Below, piece by piece: positions 34,329-42,839 of a DNA stretch of 64,000 nucleotides. Within the stretch, counting starts at the first letter, position 1; every line of letters starts with the position of its first letter. Both the position numbers and the translations under genes were made by a program. A model generated the notes under the pieces. The model was not told the DNA's origin. It was given only the letters and a program-made list of their open reading frames with translations, and ran no database searches. The stretch comes from Lachnospiraceae bacterium (GTDB taxonomy: Bacteria; Bacillota; Clostridia; Lachnospirales; Lachnospiraceae): positions 1-64,000 of the forward strand of contig JAQXLY010000058.1 of the NCBI GenBank assembly GCA_029012365.1. The letters run 5' to 3'.

Positions 34329-34526
34329 ATGGACATTGAGGCTGTAAGGCTTTGGAAAAGCTATCCGGATGAAATAAAGGAAATGTGGCTGCATAATGCC
34401 TTTTGCATTAATTGTGGAAATACATCCTTTAAGCCAGAATATAATTTGTGAAAAGATAAATTTGGCTTGGTGATTGAAGGTTTCTGCGTCAAATGCGGAG
34501 AAAAAATTGCGAGGTGCTGTGACTGA
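34329..34526 (+). pseudogene. Small zinc-ribbon protein interrupted by a stop
   Basis: 65 sense codons in one frame with TGA after codon 40. It begins MDIEAVRLWKSYPDEIKEMW and carries two Cys pairs, CINCG before the stop and CVKCG after it, which together would form one four-Cys zinc ribbon. AAGGTGAAGG precedes the ATG. The end overlaps the next gene by 1 base, so these two once formed an operon. Confidence 0.55.
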
Positions 34527-34843
34527 TGAATAGATTTTCAGAGAAAGATTGGAAGTTATTCAGAAATAAGATTTCTGATTGGCAGGAAGCTTATATGGAA
34601 AAATTGAACAAAGAATACATAGCGTTGTTGAGTGGAGAAGGAAATGCATCGGACAAATTCTGGAGATTGGAGAAACGGATTCGAGAGGATAAGAAAGACT
34701 GCGGTGTGCAGTGTGAGATGAGCAGATCAAATCAGTTTTACATTATGTTATCATTGTTGAATGAAGGAGCAATTACTTTTGATGATTTGGAAGACTTCAG
34801 CGATGATTTGAAAGATACAATGAAACATTTTGCAGGTAAATGA
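34526..34843 (+). CDS. Conserved hypothetical protein, 105 residues
   Basis: MNRFSEKDWKLFRNKISDWQ... an all-helical, charged protein without membrane segments; ends LEDFSDDLKDTMKHFAGK. I recall close relatives in Lachnospiraceae next to a zinc-ribbon gene as here, but no assigned role. Translation probably coupled to the preceding (now broken) zinc-ribbon frame through TGATG. Ribosome site GAGGTG. Confidence 0.6.
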   Translation: MNRFSEKDWKLFRNKISDWQEAYMEKLNKEYIALLSGEGNASDKFWRLEKRIREDKKDCGVQCEMSRSNQFYIMLSLLNEGAITFDDLEDFSDDLKDTMKHFAGK

Positions 34844-34855
34844 TAAATAGGCGGT

Positions 34856-35428
34856 GGTCTTCATAAAACAGTATTTCCCGATGACTGTTTTATTGACTTT
34901 GATATGAAATTGATTGACCTTTTTGCTGAAATGGATAAGAAGCATCTGAAGGTAAAGGATCAGATTAAAAATGAATACTTTAGGGTAAAGGACTTGTTGG
35001 GGAGGGTTCCGTCAAGACTTGAGCTCTTTACTTATATGGATGATGATGTGTATCAGATGGCAATTGCTCATTCAAAAGATAATCCCTTTAAGAGATATTT
35101 GGAATTCCTAGATGAGCTAAATGAGCTGTCTGAAGAGGAAAAAGTACTGTACGAGGGAATTGGAAGAGAGTTTATCAATTTGATTGAAAATACAAATATG
35201 TCAAAGGTTTATAAGATGCCGGTGCACTTTTTACAGGAATCCGGAAAAGGATTTTTTGTGAAAGAGAATGGATCAGCATTAGCATTAAGAGAAGATTTAC
35301 GCAAGAGCATACATAGCGAAGCGTTTGTGAATCAGATGAAAGATGTAATAGAATATAGGGCGATGGATTATTATCAGAGAAGGTACAGGGAGGCTAGTAC
35401 ATCGTTTAAAAATCAGCTATGTAATTAA
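34856..35428 (+). pseudogene. C-terminal remnant of a second DEAD/DEAH helicase
   Basis: About 190 codons open from 34856. LHKTVFPDDCFIDFDMKLID, EYFRVKDLLGRVPSRLELF and ALALREDLRKSIH...VIEYRAMDYYQRRY match the C-terminal region of large DEAD/DEAH helicases as I recall them. The central block LGRVPS...NPFKRYLEFL also resembles LGHIPS...GSYYKFLVKY in the intact helicase downstream, so the two proteins are distant relatives. The motor domains are missing, and a further stretch is deleted after SKVYKMPV. Confidence 0.6.
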
Positions 35429-35461
35429 TAACTGTAGTACTGTAATATATAAAGGAGCATC

Positions 35462-38392
35462 ATGACTAACATCAACCACCTTCAGCAAGGTCTCACGACC
35501 GCGTTCATTGACAGTACCGTATCGTCGAACCTTGCTTACAAACCACAATTTGTTTCGAATAATTACAAAGAAGGACGGAAAGTGCTTTCATCCATTGAGG
35601 ATGAGCTTTTGGCGTGTGAAGAATTCTCGATTAGTGTTGCGTTTATTACCATGAGTGGTATTACACCGTTGCTGCAGACGCTAAAGGAGCTGGAGAAACG
35701 AGAAATTCCGGGGCGGATTTTGACTACGGATTATTTGAATTTCAGTGAGCCGAGAGCCTTACGGAAGTTGGCGGAGTTAAAGAATATTTCTTTGAAAATG
35801 TATTCCACTTCTGAGGCGCAAGAAGGATTCCATACAAAAGGCTATATCTTTAAGAACGAGGAGATTTATCGTATTATTGTGGGTAGCTCCAACATGACGT
35901 TAAATGCACTTACAAAGAATCGCGAGTGGAATACAAAGATTGTTTCTACCGAGCAGGGTGAGTATGCAATTGAGCTTGTGGAGGAGTTCAATCAGCTATG
36001 GAATTCTGAGTTTGCACAGGACTATCAAACGTTTATTGACTGTTATACGGTTAACTATAACATCATTAAAAAGCAACGGGAAATTGTAAAGGCGGCGGAG
36101 GTTCCGTCTTTGGAGGAATACCGTTTACAGCCGAATTCAATGCAGGTGGCGTTTGTTGCAAACTTGCAGAAGCTACGTGCAGAGGGCGAACGACGTGCTT
36201 TGTTGATTTCTGCAACCGGAACCGGTAAAACCTATGCATCAGCGTTTGCACTCCGTGAGGACAATCCGAAGAAAGCATTGTTTTTAGTGCATCGTGAGCA
36301 GATTGCGAAGCAGGCAATTGAGAGTTATAAGAAGGTGTTTGGAAAAACAAAGACGTTTGGTTTGTTGTCCGGGAATTCCAAGGATTATGAAGTAGAGTAT
36401 TTGTTTTCCACGATGCAGATGATGGCAAAACCGGAAATATTGGCAAGGTTTCGCAAGGATGAGTTTCAAACGATTATCGTTGATGAGGCACATCGTATCG
36501 GGGCGAATAGTTATCAAAACATTATGGACTATTTTGAACCACAGTTTTGGCTTGGTATGACGGCTTCCCCGGAACGTACCGATGGATATGATGTTTATCA
36601 GGCGTTTGAACATAATATTGCCTATGAGATTCGCTTACAGCAGGCATTGGAAGAAAATCTGCTTTGTCCGTTCCATTATTTTGGCATTACGGATTTGCAG
36701 ATTGAGGGTGAGACGATTGACGAAGAAACGGGGCTACGAGACTTTAAACGTCTGGCATCTGATGACCGTGTGAATTATGTGATTGAGCAAATCAATTATT
36801 ATGGGTATAGTGGCGACCGTGTCAAAGGACTGATTTTCTGTAGTTCAAAAAAAGAAGCGATAGCACTGAGCGAGAAGTTTAATCAGCGCGGATATAATAC
36901 TGTGGCACTGACCGGGCAGGATAGTCAGGAGGTGCGGGAACGGGCAATCGAGCGTTTGGTCTCGGAAAATGGTGCGGACAAGCTGGATTACATATTTACC
37001 GTAGATATTTTTAACGAAGGTGTGGATATTCCGGAAATCAATCAGGTGGTAATGCTTCGTCCGACGGAATCTCCTATTGTGTTTGTACAACAGTTGGGGC
37101 GAGGGCTGCGTAAAGCGGACGGAAAAGAGTATGTAGTAATTCTGGATTTTATCGGAAATTACAAGAATAATTTCATGATTCCGATTGCGTTATCCGGCGA
37201 CCGCAGTTATAATAAGGACAACATTCGTCGTTATGTATTGGAGGGCGAGCGCATTATTCCGGGGGCGTCTACCATTCATTTTGACGAGATTTCAAAGAAA
37301 CGCATTTTCTCTGCCATTGATGTAGCGAATTTCAGTGATATCAAGCTGATTAAGGAGAATTACACCAACCTGAAAAACAAGCTGGGACACATTCCGTCGT
37401 TGCAGGATTTTGACAAGTATGGCGAGATGGATGTATTGCGCATTTTTGATAATAATAGTCTTGGTTCATATTATAAGTTCTTAGTGAAGTATGAGAAGGA
37501 GTATACCGTTCGTTTATCGGAAGCGGAGGAAAAGGTGATTGAATTTGTTTCTAAGAAGCTGGCAAGCGGAAAGAGGATTCATGAACTGGAGCTTTTGAAC
37601 CGTATGTTGAGCTATAGTCACGGTCTGTTGGGAATTTTAAAGAAGTCTTTAGCAAATGAATATGACATTCAGATGCAGGATGTGACGGTGCAAAGCGTTG
37701 TAAATGTTATGACAAACGAGTTTCCGGCCGGTTCGGGAAAGAGTACCTATAAGGACTGTGTATTTTTACGTGAAGAGCAAAACGGCGACTATGCAAGAAA
37801 CGTTTCCTTTGAGGAAATGTTACAGAATCCGGAGTTTTACGGGATTTTGAAGGAATTGATTGAGTTCGGGATTTCCCGCTATAAGAGGAATTACAGCGAA
37901 CGCTATCAGGACACTGATCTGGTTCTGTATCAAAAGTATACCTATGAGGATGCCTGTCGGCTGCTGAATTGGGAGAATAATGAAGTGCCGTTAAATATCG
38001 GCGGTTACAAATATGACAAGCGTACCAAAACCTTCCCGGTATTTATCAATTACGATAAGGCGGAGGAGATTCAGGACACCATCAAGTATGAGGACCATTT
38101 TGTCAATGAGAATACGTTGATTGCCATTTCCAAGCAGAGCCGGACGATTGCGTCCGAGGATGTGCAGAATTTTCTTTATGCGACGGAACGGGGAATTCGG
38201 GTGGAGCTGTTTGTCCGCAAGAATAAGGACGACAAAATCTCCAAGGAGTTCTATTACCTCGGTCACATGAAGGCGACTGGTTGTGTCAAAGAGTTTGTTA
38301 TGGCGAATACGGACAAGACTGCGGTGGAAATCGAGTGGGCGTTGGATACGCCGGTGCGGGAGGACATTTATCAGTATATTGTGAATGGGTAA
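35462..38392 (+). CDS. PLD-nuclease / DEAH helicase / DUF3427 protein
   Basis: 976 residues in three parts. About 20-215 is a phospholipase D-like nuclease with HTKGYIF (His124, Lys126) and VGSSNMT. About 225-620 is a superfamily 2 helicase: Walker A SATGTGKT (about 250-257), DEAH (341-344), TASPERTDG, and motif VI QQLGRGLRKADGK. About 640-976 is DUF3427. The architecture is found in Firmicutes and resembles restriction-type or defence nucleases acting on DNA. Ribosome site AAAGGAG. A small frame and a MutT gene follow at short distance. Confidence 0.88.
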   Translation: MTNINHLQQGLTTAFIDSTVSSNLAYKPQFVSNNYKEGRKVLSSIEDELLACEEFSISVAFITMSGITPLLQTLKELEKREIPGRILTTDYLNFSEPRALRKLAELKNISLKMYSTSEAQEGFHTKGYIFKNEEIYRIIVGSSNMTLNALTKNREWNTKIVSTEQGEYAIELVEEFNQLWNSEFAQDYQTFIDCYTVNYNIIKKQREIVKAAEVPSLEEYRLQPNSMQVAFVANLQKLRAEGERRALLISATGTGKTYASAFALREDNPKKALFLVHREQIAKQAIESYKKVFGKTKTFGLLSGNSKDYEVEYLFSTMQMMAKPEILARFRKDEFQTIIVDEAHRIGANSYQNIMDYFEPQFWLGMTASPERTDGYDVYQAFEHNIAYEIRLQQALEENLLCPFHYFGITDLQIEGETIDEETGLRDFKRLASDDRVNYVIEQINYYGYSGDRVKGLIFCSSKKEAIALSEKFNQRGYNTVALTGQDSQEVRERAIERLVSENGADKLDYIFTVDIFNEGVDIPEINQVVMLRPTESPIVFVQQLGRGLRKADGKEYVVILDFIGNYKNNFMIPIALSGDRSYNKDNIRRYVLEGERIIPGASTIHFDEISKKRIFSAIDVANFSDIKLIKENYTNLKNKLGHIPSLQDFDKYGEMDVLRIFDNNSLGSYYKFLVKYEKEYTVRLSEAEEKVIEFVSKKLASGKRIHELELLNRMLSYSHGLLGILKKSLANEYDIQMQDVTVQSVVNVMTNEFPAGSGKSTYKDCVFLREEQNGDYARNVSFEEMLQNPEFYGILKELIEFGISRYKRNYSERYQDTDLVLYQKYTYEDACRLLNWENNEVPLNIGGYKYDKRTKTFPVFINYDKAEEIQDTIKYEDHFVNENTLIAISKQSRTIASEDVQNFLYATERGIRVELFVRKNKDDKISKEFYYLGHMKATGCVKEFVMANTDKTAVEIEWALDTPVREDIYQYIVNG

Positions 38393-38442
38393 TGTATTTG
38401 TGGGAGTAAAAAGGATTTGGGAAAATTACAGGAAGGAGAAAA

Positions 38443-38535
38443 ATGAATAGAACAAATAAACCGAAGATGACATCGAAAGCATTGGTAGAAAAAAATCTTT
38501 GTAAGATACACGGAGGTTTCTATGAAAACAATTAA
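38443..38535 (+). CDS. Possible 30-residue leader peptide overlapping mutT
   Basis: ATG with a strong ribosome site (GGAAGGAG, 5 bases upstream) opens MNRTNKPKMTSKALVEKNLC, 30 codons that end 14 bases inside the mutT gene. The overlap would couple translation of mutT to this frame. No similarity recognised; it may be only a coupling device. Confidence 0.35.
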   Translation: MNRTNKPKMTSKALVEKNLCKIHGGFYENN

Positions 38536-38905
38536 GGTAGTGGCGGCGATTATTTTCAACGACAATCAGATATTTGCAACGGAACGCGGTTACGGTGAGT
38601 TTAAAGGTGGCTGGGAGTTTCCGGGTGGCAAGGTGGAGCCCGGAGAGAGCCCGGAGGAGGCACTGGTGCGGGAAATCAGAGAAGAGCTCGCCATGGAGGT
38701 TGAGGTGGGAGAGTTGTTTGAGACAGTGGAGTATGATTATCCGGCGTTTCACCTTTCCATGGACTGTTTTCTTTGTAAAATTAAGTCTGGTACACCGGTT
38801 CTTTTGGAACACGCGGCAGCAAAATGGCTTAAGAAGGAGGAACTGGGTTCAGTGGCGTGGCTTCCGGCAGATGAGGGATTGATTGAGCGGTTAAAAAAGC
38901 TATAG
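38522..38905 (+). CDS. mutT: MutT-type Nudix hydrolase
   Basis: 127 residues, full length for MutT. The Nudix box is GGKVEPGESPEEALVREIREELAMEV. MKTIKVVAAIIFNDNQIFATERG and the late AAAKWLKKEELGSVAWLPAD are typical of 8-oxo-dGTP or related nucleotide pyrophosphatases. 129 bases after the helicase and probably co-transcribed, so it may be functionally tied to the PLD-helicase. Confidence 0.88.
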   Translation: MKTIKVVAAIIFNDNQIFATERGYGEFKGGWEFPGGKVEPGESPEEALVREIREELAMEVEVGELFETVEYDYPAFHLSMDCFLCKIKSGTPVLLEHAAAKWLKKEELGSVAWLPADEGLIERLKKL

Positions 38906-39036
38906 TGCAGGGCACCACAACGATTACACACTAAAAGGCTGAACTGTTATGCAAAATGAAAGATTTTGTAGTTTCTTGTGGTAAAAGAACCCTGTCTGTG
39001 TTATTCTATTGGTAGGTTCACGAGGAGGATATGGAT

Positions 39037-39399
39037 ATGAAAAGTATTTTAGTTGTAGATGATGATGCAATGAATTTGAGAATGGCAGAAATGCTTCTTA
39101 AGAAGAAGGATTATGAGGTGAAAAAGGCAGATTCGGGTCAGGCTGCACTTGCAATTTTACAGGAGGAATCGGTGGATATGGTTCTTTTGGATGTGGAAAT
39201 GCCGGAAATGAGTGGTATTGAAACATTGGAGGCAATCCGGTCAAGACAGGAATTTGCGGAGCTGCCGGTGCTTTTTCTATCTGCTTCCGAAGATATGGAA
39301 GAAGCGGTAGCAAACGGAGAGTATGCGGTGCAGGGGTTCGTGAAAAAGCCAATCATTCCGGTAAAATTGTATGAACGTGTGGAGGAGTTTTGTAAATAG
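39037..39399 (+). CDS. Single-domain response regulator (CheY-like)
   Basis: 120 residues: MKSILVVDDDAMNLRMAEMLL, phospho-acceptor Asp in VDMVLLDVEMPEMSG, Ser in FLSASE, Lys in FVKKPIIP. It has no output domain, so it acts by protein contact or as a phosphate relay. ATG 39037 has GAGGAGG 8 bases upstream; ATG 39031 would be too close. 11 bases before the hybrid kinase, so the two are partners. Confidence 0.88.
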   Translation: MKSILVVDDDAMNLRMAEMLLKKKDYEVKKADSGQAALAILQEESVDMVLLDVEMPEMSGIETLEAIRSRQEFAELPVLFLSASEDMEEAVANGEYAVQGFVKKPIIPVKLYERVEEFCK

Positions 39400-39410
39400 G
39401 AGGCCGGCGT

Positions 39411-41777
39411 ATGTCTTTACAATATAATGTTTCTTATGAAGTAGCTTCCGGTGTCTTTTTGGTAATTCTGCTTTTTTTTATTAGATTGCAGTATGATACA
39501 AATTCAAGATTGAATAAAGAATTTCGGAAACTTACCTGGTTGGGATTAATTGCAACCGTTCTGGATGTTACATCAGCCATTACAATCAGCTATGCAAGCC
39601 TTATACCGATACCGGTGAATACCTTACTGAATACACTGTATTTTGTTGCGGTTGCAACTTTAGGTTATCAGGTTATGTATTATAGCTTGTTTTATGTATA
39701 CAGGAATCAGGGGAAGAGCAAGTTTATCCGGTTTCATCAGCTTCTTGTATGTGCTTATTTTGTGGTGCTTACCATCAATATGTTTACGGGATTTTTGTTT
39801 TCCTTTAGTAAGGATGGGCTGTACATAAAGGGTCCTGTTTATCTTGCTATTTATGCGATTCCTACCTATTTCGTCCTGTGCTCATCGTCAATTCTGCTTT
39901 ACAACTTCCGGAAATTTCGGACATGGCAGAGGATTTCCACTTTTCTTTTTGTGTTTTTTCAGCTTTCCGGTGTGGTGCTTCAGATGTTCTTTTTCCCGGA
40001 TGTACTTCTGGCACTGTTTATGAGTGCGCTGGGGCTTATGATGATGCTTTTTACGATAGAGACTCCTGATTATCAGAAGCTTGTAATTACAATTGAGGAA
40101 TTGAACGCAACGAAGAATGTAGCAGAGAAAGCGAAAGAGGAAGCAGAAAGGGCAAAGGAGATTGCGCTGGAAGCGAATCGTGCAAAATCCGATTTTCTGG
40201 CTAATATGAGCCATGAAATACGGACGCCGATTAATGCGGTGCTGGGAATGGACGAGATGATTTTAAGAGAAAGTGACAGTCCGAAAATACTTGAGTATGC
40301 TACGGATATAAAGCGGGCAGGAAGCATGCTGCTTTCTCTGATTAATGATATACTGGATTTTTCAAAAATTGAAAGCGGCAAGATGGATATTATTCCGGTT
40401 GACTATGATTTGGGAATTATGCTGAGTGAGACGATAGATATGATTCGCTCAAGAGCTGAAGATAAAAAACTGCAGCTTGAATTAAGGATTGAACCGAATA
40501 CTCCTGTACATTTGCACGGAGATGAAGTAAGAATCAGACAGGTTATTACCAATATTCTTACAAATGCGGTCAAATATACACCGAAGGGAAAAGTGATACT
40601 TACGGTGTCGGGAAAGAAGGTTTCGGAAGAAGCGGTACAATTATTTGTATCGGTAAAGGATACCGGTATCGGCATTAAGGAAGAAGATATTGGACGGTTG
40701 TTTGATTCTTTTCAGCGTATAGATGAAAGTAGAAACAGAAATATTGAAGGTACAGGCCTTGGACTTTCCATTACCATGCATCTGTTGAACCTGATGGGAA
40801 GTCGTCTGGAGGTGGAAAGTACCTATGGGGAGGGCTCTGATTTCTATTTTTATCTGGAACAGAAGCAACTGGATGATGAGGTCATCGGAGAGAATATACA
40901 GAAATATTATGAAAAAGAAAAGGGTGAGGTTCATATTTCTACCGAGCAGTTTTATGCTCCGAATGCCAAAATCCTTGTTGTAGATGACAATGAGATGAAT
41001 CTAAAGGTCTTTTTAGGACTCCTTAAGAATCACGGTATGCAAATTGACACTGCAATGAGTGGAAAAGAATGTCTCGCACTAATGGAACAAAAGGCATATC
41101 ACATCATTTTTATGGATTATCAGATGCCGGAAATGGACGGTGTTGAGACATTAAGACGGTCTAAAGAGCTGAAAAGCAATTTGAGTAAGGATGCAGTCAT
41201 CATTATTTTAACCGCTAATGCGGTTTCCGGTGCAAGAGAAATGTTTTTGCAGGAGGGCTTCTGCGATTATCTTTCAAAGCCGATTATTGCGGCAAAGCTT
41301 GAAAAAATGATTCGGAAATATCTACCGGAAGAGTTAGTGTCAAAGACCGATTTGGGACAAAAAGAAGAAATTCATGTTGAAGACGGACGAGATGTTGAGG
41401 TTGCAAAACATGCCGAAGCGTCACAGGCAGAAAACAGTCTGGTAGATTGGAAAGAAGGCAGAAAGCTTTGCCTGGATGATGAGGAATTTTACAGGGAAAT
41501 GCTTCGGACATTTTTGGATGCACACTCTGATACGGAGCTTAATGGTTATTATGAGGAGTCTGATTTTGAAAAGTACCGTATCAAGGTTCACGCCATTAAG
41601 TCGAATCTGGCTAATATCGGTGCAATGAAGGCATCGGAAATGGCAAAGCAGTTAGAGCTTGCATTAAAGCTTGACAATAATGTAACCTATGTACAGGAGC
41701 ACCATGAAGGATTTATGGCAATATATGCGAGAGTGGTGTCCGAGGTGGAAACATATCTTGAAAGCGGAACTGCCTAA
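39411..41777 (+). CDS. Hybrid sensor histidine kinase with receiver and HPt domains
   Basis: 788 residues. About 10-220 has seven or so membrane helices and no large outside loop, then a coiled coil (about 228-260). HisKA with His268 (MSHEIRTPINAVLGM), an ATPase domain (DTGIGI, GTGLGLSI), a receiver with Asp569 (IIFMDYQMPEMDG) and a C-terminal HPt domain with His727 (KVHAIKSNLANIGA). A complete phosphorelay in one chain, able to pass phosphate to the single-domain regulator encoded upstream. The signal is unknown. Confidence 0.9.
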   Translation: MSLQYNVSYEVASGVFLVILLFFIRLQYDTNSRLNKEFRKLTWLGLIATVLDVTSAITISYASLIPIPVNTLLNTLYFVAVATLGYQVMYYSLFYVYRNQGKSKFIRFHQLLVCAYFVVLTINMFTGFLFSFSKDGLYIKGPVYLAIYAIPTYFVLCSSSILLYNFRKFRTWQRISTFLFVFFQLSGVVLQMFFFPDVLLALFMSALGLMMMLFTIETPDYQKLVITIEELNATKNVAEKAKEEAERAKEIALEANRAKSDFLANMSHEIRTPINAVLGMDEMILRESDSPKILEYATDIKRAGSMLLSLINDILDFSKIESGKMDIIPVDYDLGIMLSETIDMIRSRAEDKKLQLELRIEPNTPVHLHGDEVRIRQVITNILTNAVKYTPKGKVILTVSGKKVSEEAVQLFVSVKDTGIGIKEEDIGRLFDSFQRIDESRNRNIEGTGLGLSITMHLLNLMGSRLEVESTYGEGSDFYFYLEQKQLDDEVIGENIQKYYEKEKGEVHISTEQFYAPNAKILVVDDNEMNLKVFLGLLKNHGMQIDTAMSGKECLALMEQKAYHIIFMDYQMPEMDGVETLRRSKELKSNLSKDAVIIILTANAVSGAREMFLQEGFCDYLSKPIIAAKLEKMIRKYLPEELVSKTDLGQKEEIHVEDGRDVEVAKHAEASQAENSLVDWKEGRKLCLDDEEFYREMLRTFLDAHSDTELNGYYEESDFEKYRIKVHAIKSNLANIGAMKASEMAKQLELALKLDNNVTYVQEHHEGFMAIYARVVSEVETYLESGTA

Positions 41778-41790
41778 AGGAGGAGTTATC

Positions 41791-42690
41791 ATGCATAACC
41801 TACAAAACCCGGCCTCTTCCAAAGAGATTACGAGGGCGTATTTCGACAGCTTATTATTGGAACAGCGGCTGATGGACAGCGGTGTCCCTGAGACGGAGCT
41901 TGAGCTGTACGGAGAGTGGTTTTCCACGCCGATTATGACGGCGGCGTTATCTCATATCGGTACCTTCAATCCGGATATGCAAAACGGTATGGTGGAGTAT
42001 GCACGTGCCGCGGCCGAGGTGAATGCGGTGCACTGGATTGGCATGGGCAGTAACGAGGAGTTTGCCGGGGTAATAGAGACCGGAGCCCGGACCATTCGTA
42101 TCGTAAAGCCGTATGCGGATGAAGAGAAGATTTTTAATATGCTTTCGTATGCGGAGGAAATGGGAGCGCTGGCGGTAGGAATGGACATTGACCACATGTT
42201 TGACGGAAAGGGTAACCCGGACGTGTGCATGGGAGAGCAGATGGCGGTGAAGTCTTCAAAGGATTTGAAGCGGTATGTGGACTCCGTAAAGGTACCGTTT
42301 ATTATTAAGGGGGTACTCAGTGTGTGGGATGCGGCGAAGTGTGCCGAAATCGGAGCGAACGGTATTGTGGTTTCCCATCATAACGGGAGAATGAATTACG
42401 CGATGCCGCCGCTTGCCATACTTCCGGAGATTGTAAAGGAAGTGGGGGATGCGATGCCGGTTTTTGTGGATTGCGGTATTTGTTCCGGTATGGATGCCTA
42501 TAAAGCACTGGCGCTGGGTGCTACGGCAGTGGGTGTCGGTACGCATTTGATTCCGTACATCCGTAAGGGTGGTGCGGAAGCGGTGGCGGCAAGAATGCAG
42601 GAGATGACCGACGAGCTGCGGAGTGTAATGGCCTATACCGGAGTGAAGGATACAACGGAATTTGACAAGACCGTGATTCACCGGATATGA
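41791..42690 (+). CDS. FMN-dependent alpha-hydroxy-acid oxidase/dehydrogenase-like protein
   Basis: 299 residues, FMN-binding TIM barrel of the lactate oxidase/LldD group but short (usual 340-380). PIMTAALSHIGTF, FIIKGVLSVWDAAKC (FMN Lys), IVVSHHNGRMNYAMPPL (catalytic His/Arg region, usual SNHGGR) and FVDCGICSGMDAYKALALGA are visible. It should oxidise a 2-hydroxy acid. AAAGGAGG before ATG 41791. 13 bases after the hybrid kinase gene. Confidence 0.78.
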   Translation: MHNLQNPASSKEITRAYFDSLLLEQRLMDSGVPETELELYGEWFSTPIMTAALSHIGTFNPDMQNGMVEYARAAAEVNAVHWIGMGSNEEFAGVIETGARTIRIVKPYADEEKIFNMLSYAEEMGALAVGMDIDHMFDGKGNPDVCMGEQMAVKSSKDLKRYVDSVKVPFIIKGVLSVWDAAKCAEIGANGIVVSHHNGRMNYAMPPLAILPEIVKEVGDAMPVFVDCGICSGMDAYKALALGATAVGVGTHLIPYIRKGGAEAVAARMQEMTDELRSVMAYTGVKDTTEFDKTVIHRI

Positions 42691-42839
42691 ATGAAAGCGC
42701 AGTACGATGCGGCGACAGCGGCAGCGATGCAGTTTATGGAAGGTGTCGGGATGCACCTTGAAGGGATGACCTGGGTACGGTGAGCTGGTGAGCTTGGTCT
42801 GATATGCGAAATATGAAATAGAAAAAGGAGGACAGTAAT

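Noticed and set aside
42691-42783. 30-codon frame starting directly after the FMN enzyme stop
   Set aside because: No ribosome site and no recognised similarity; it may be a relic of a longer C-terminus but cannot be supported as a gene.
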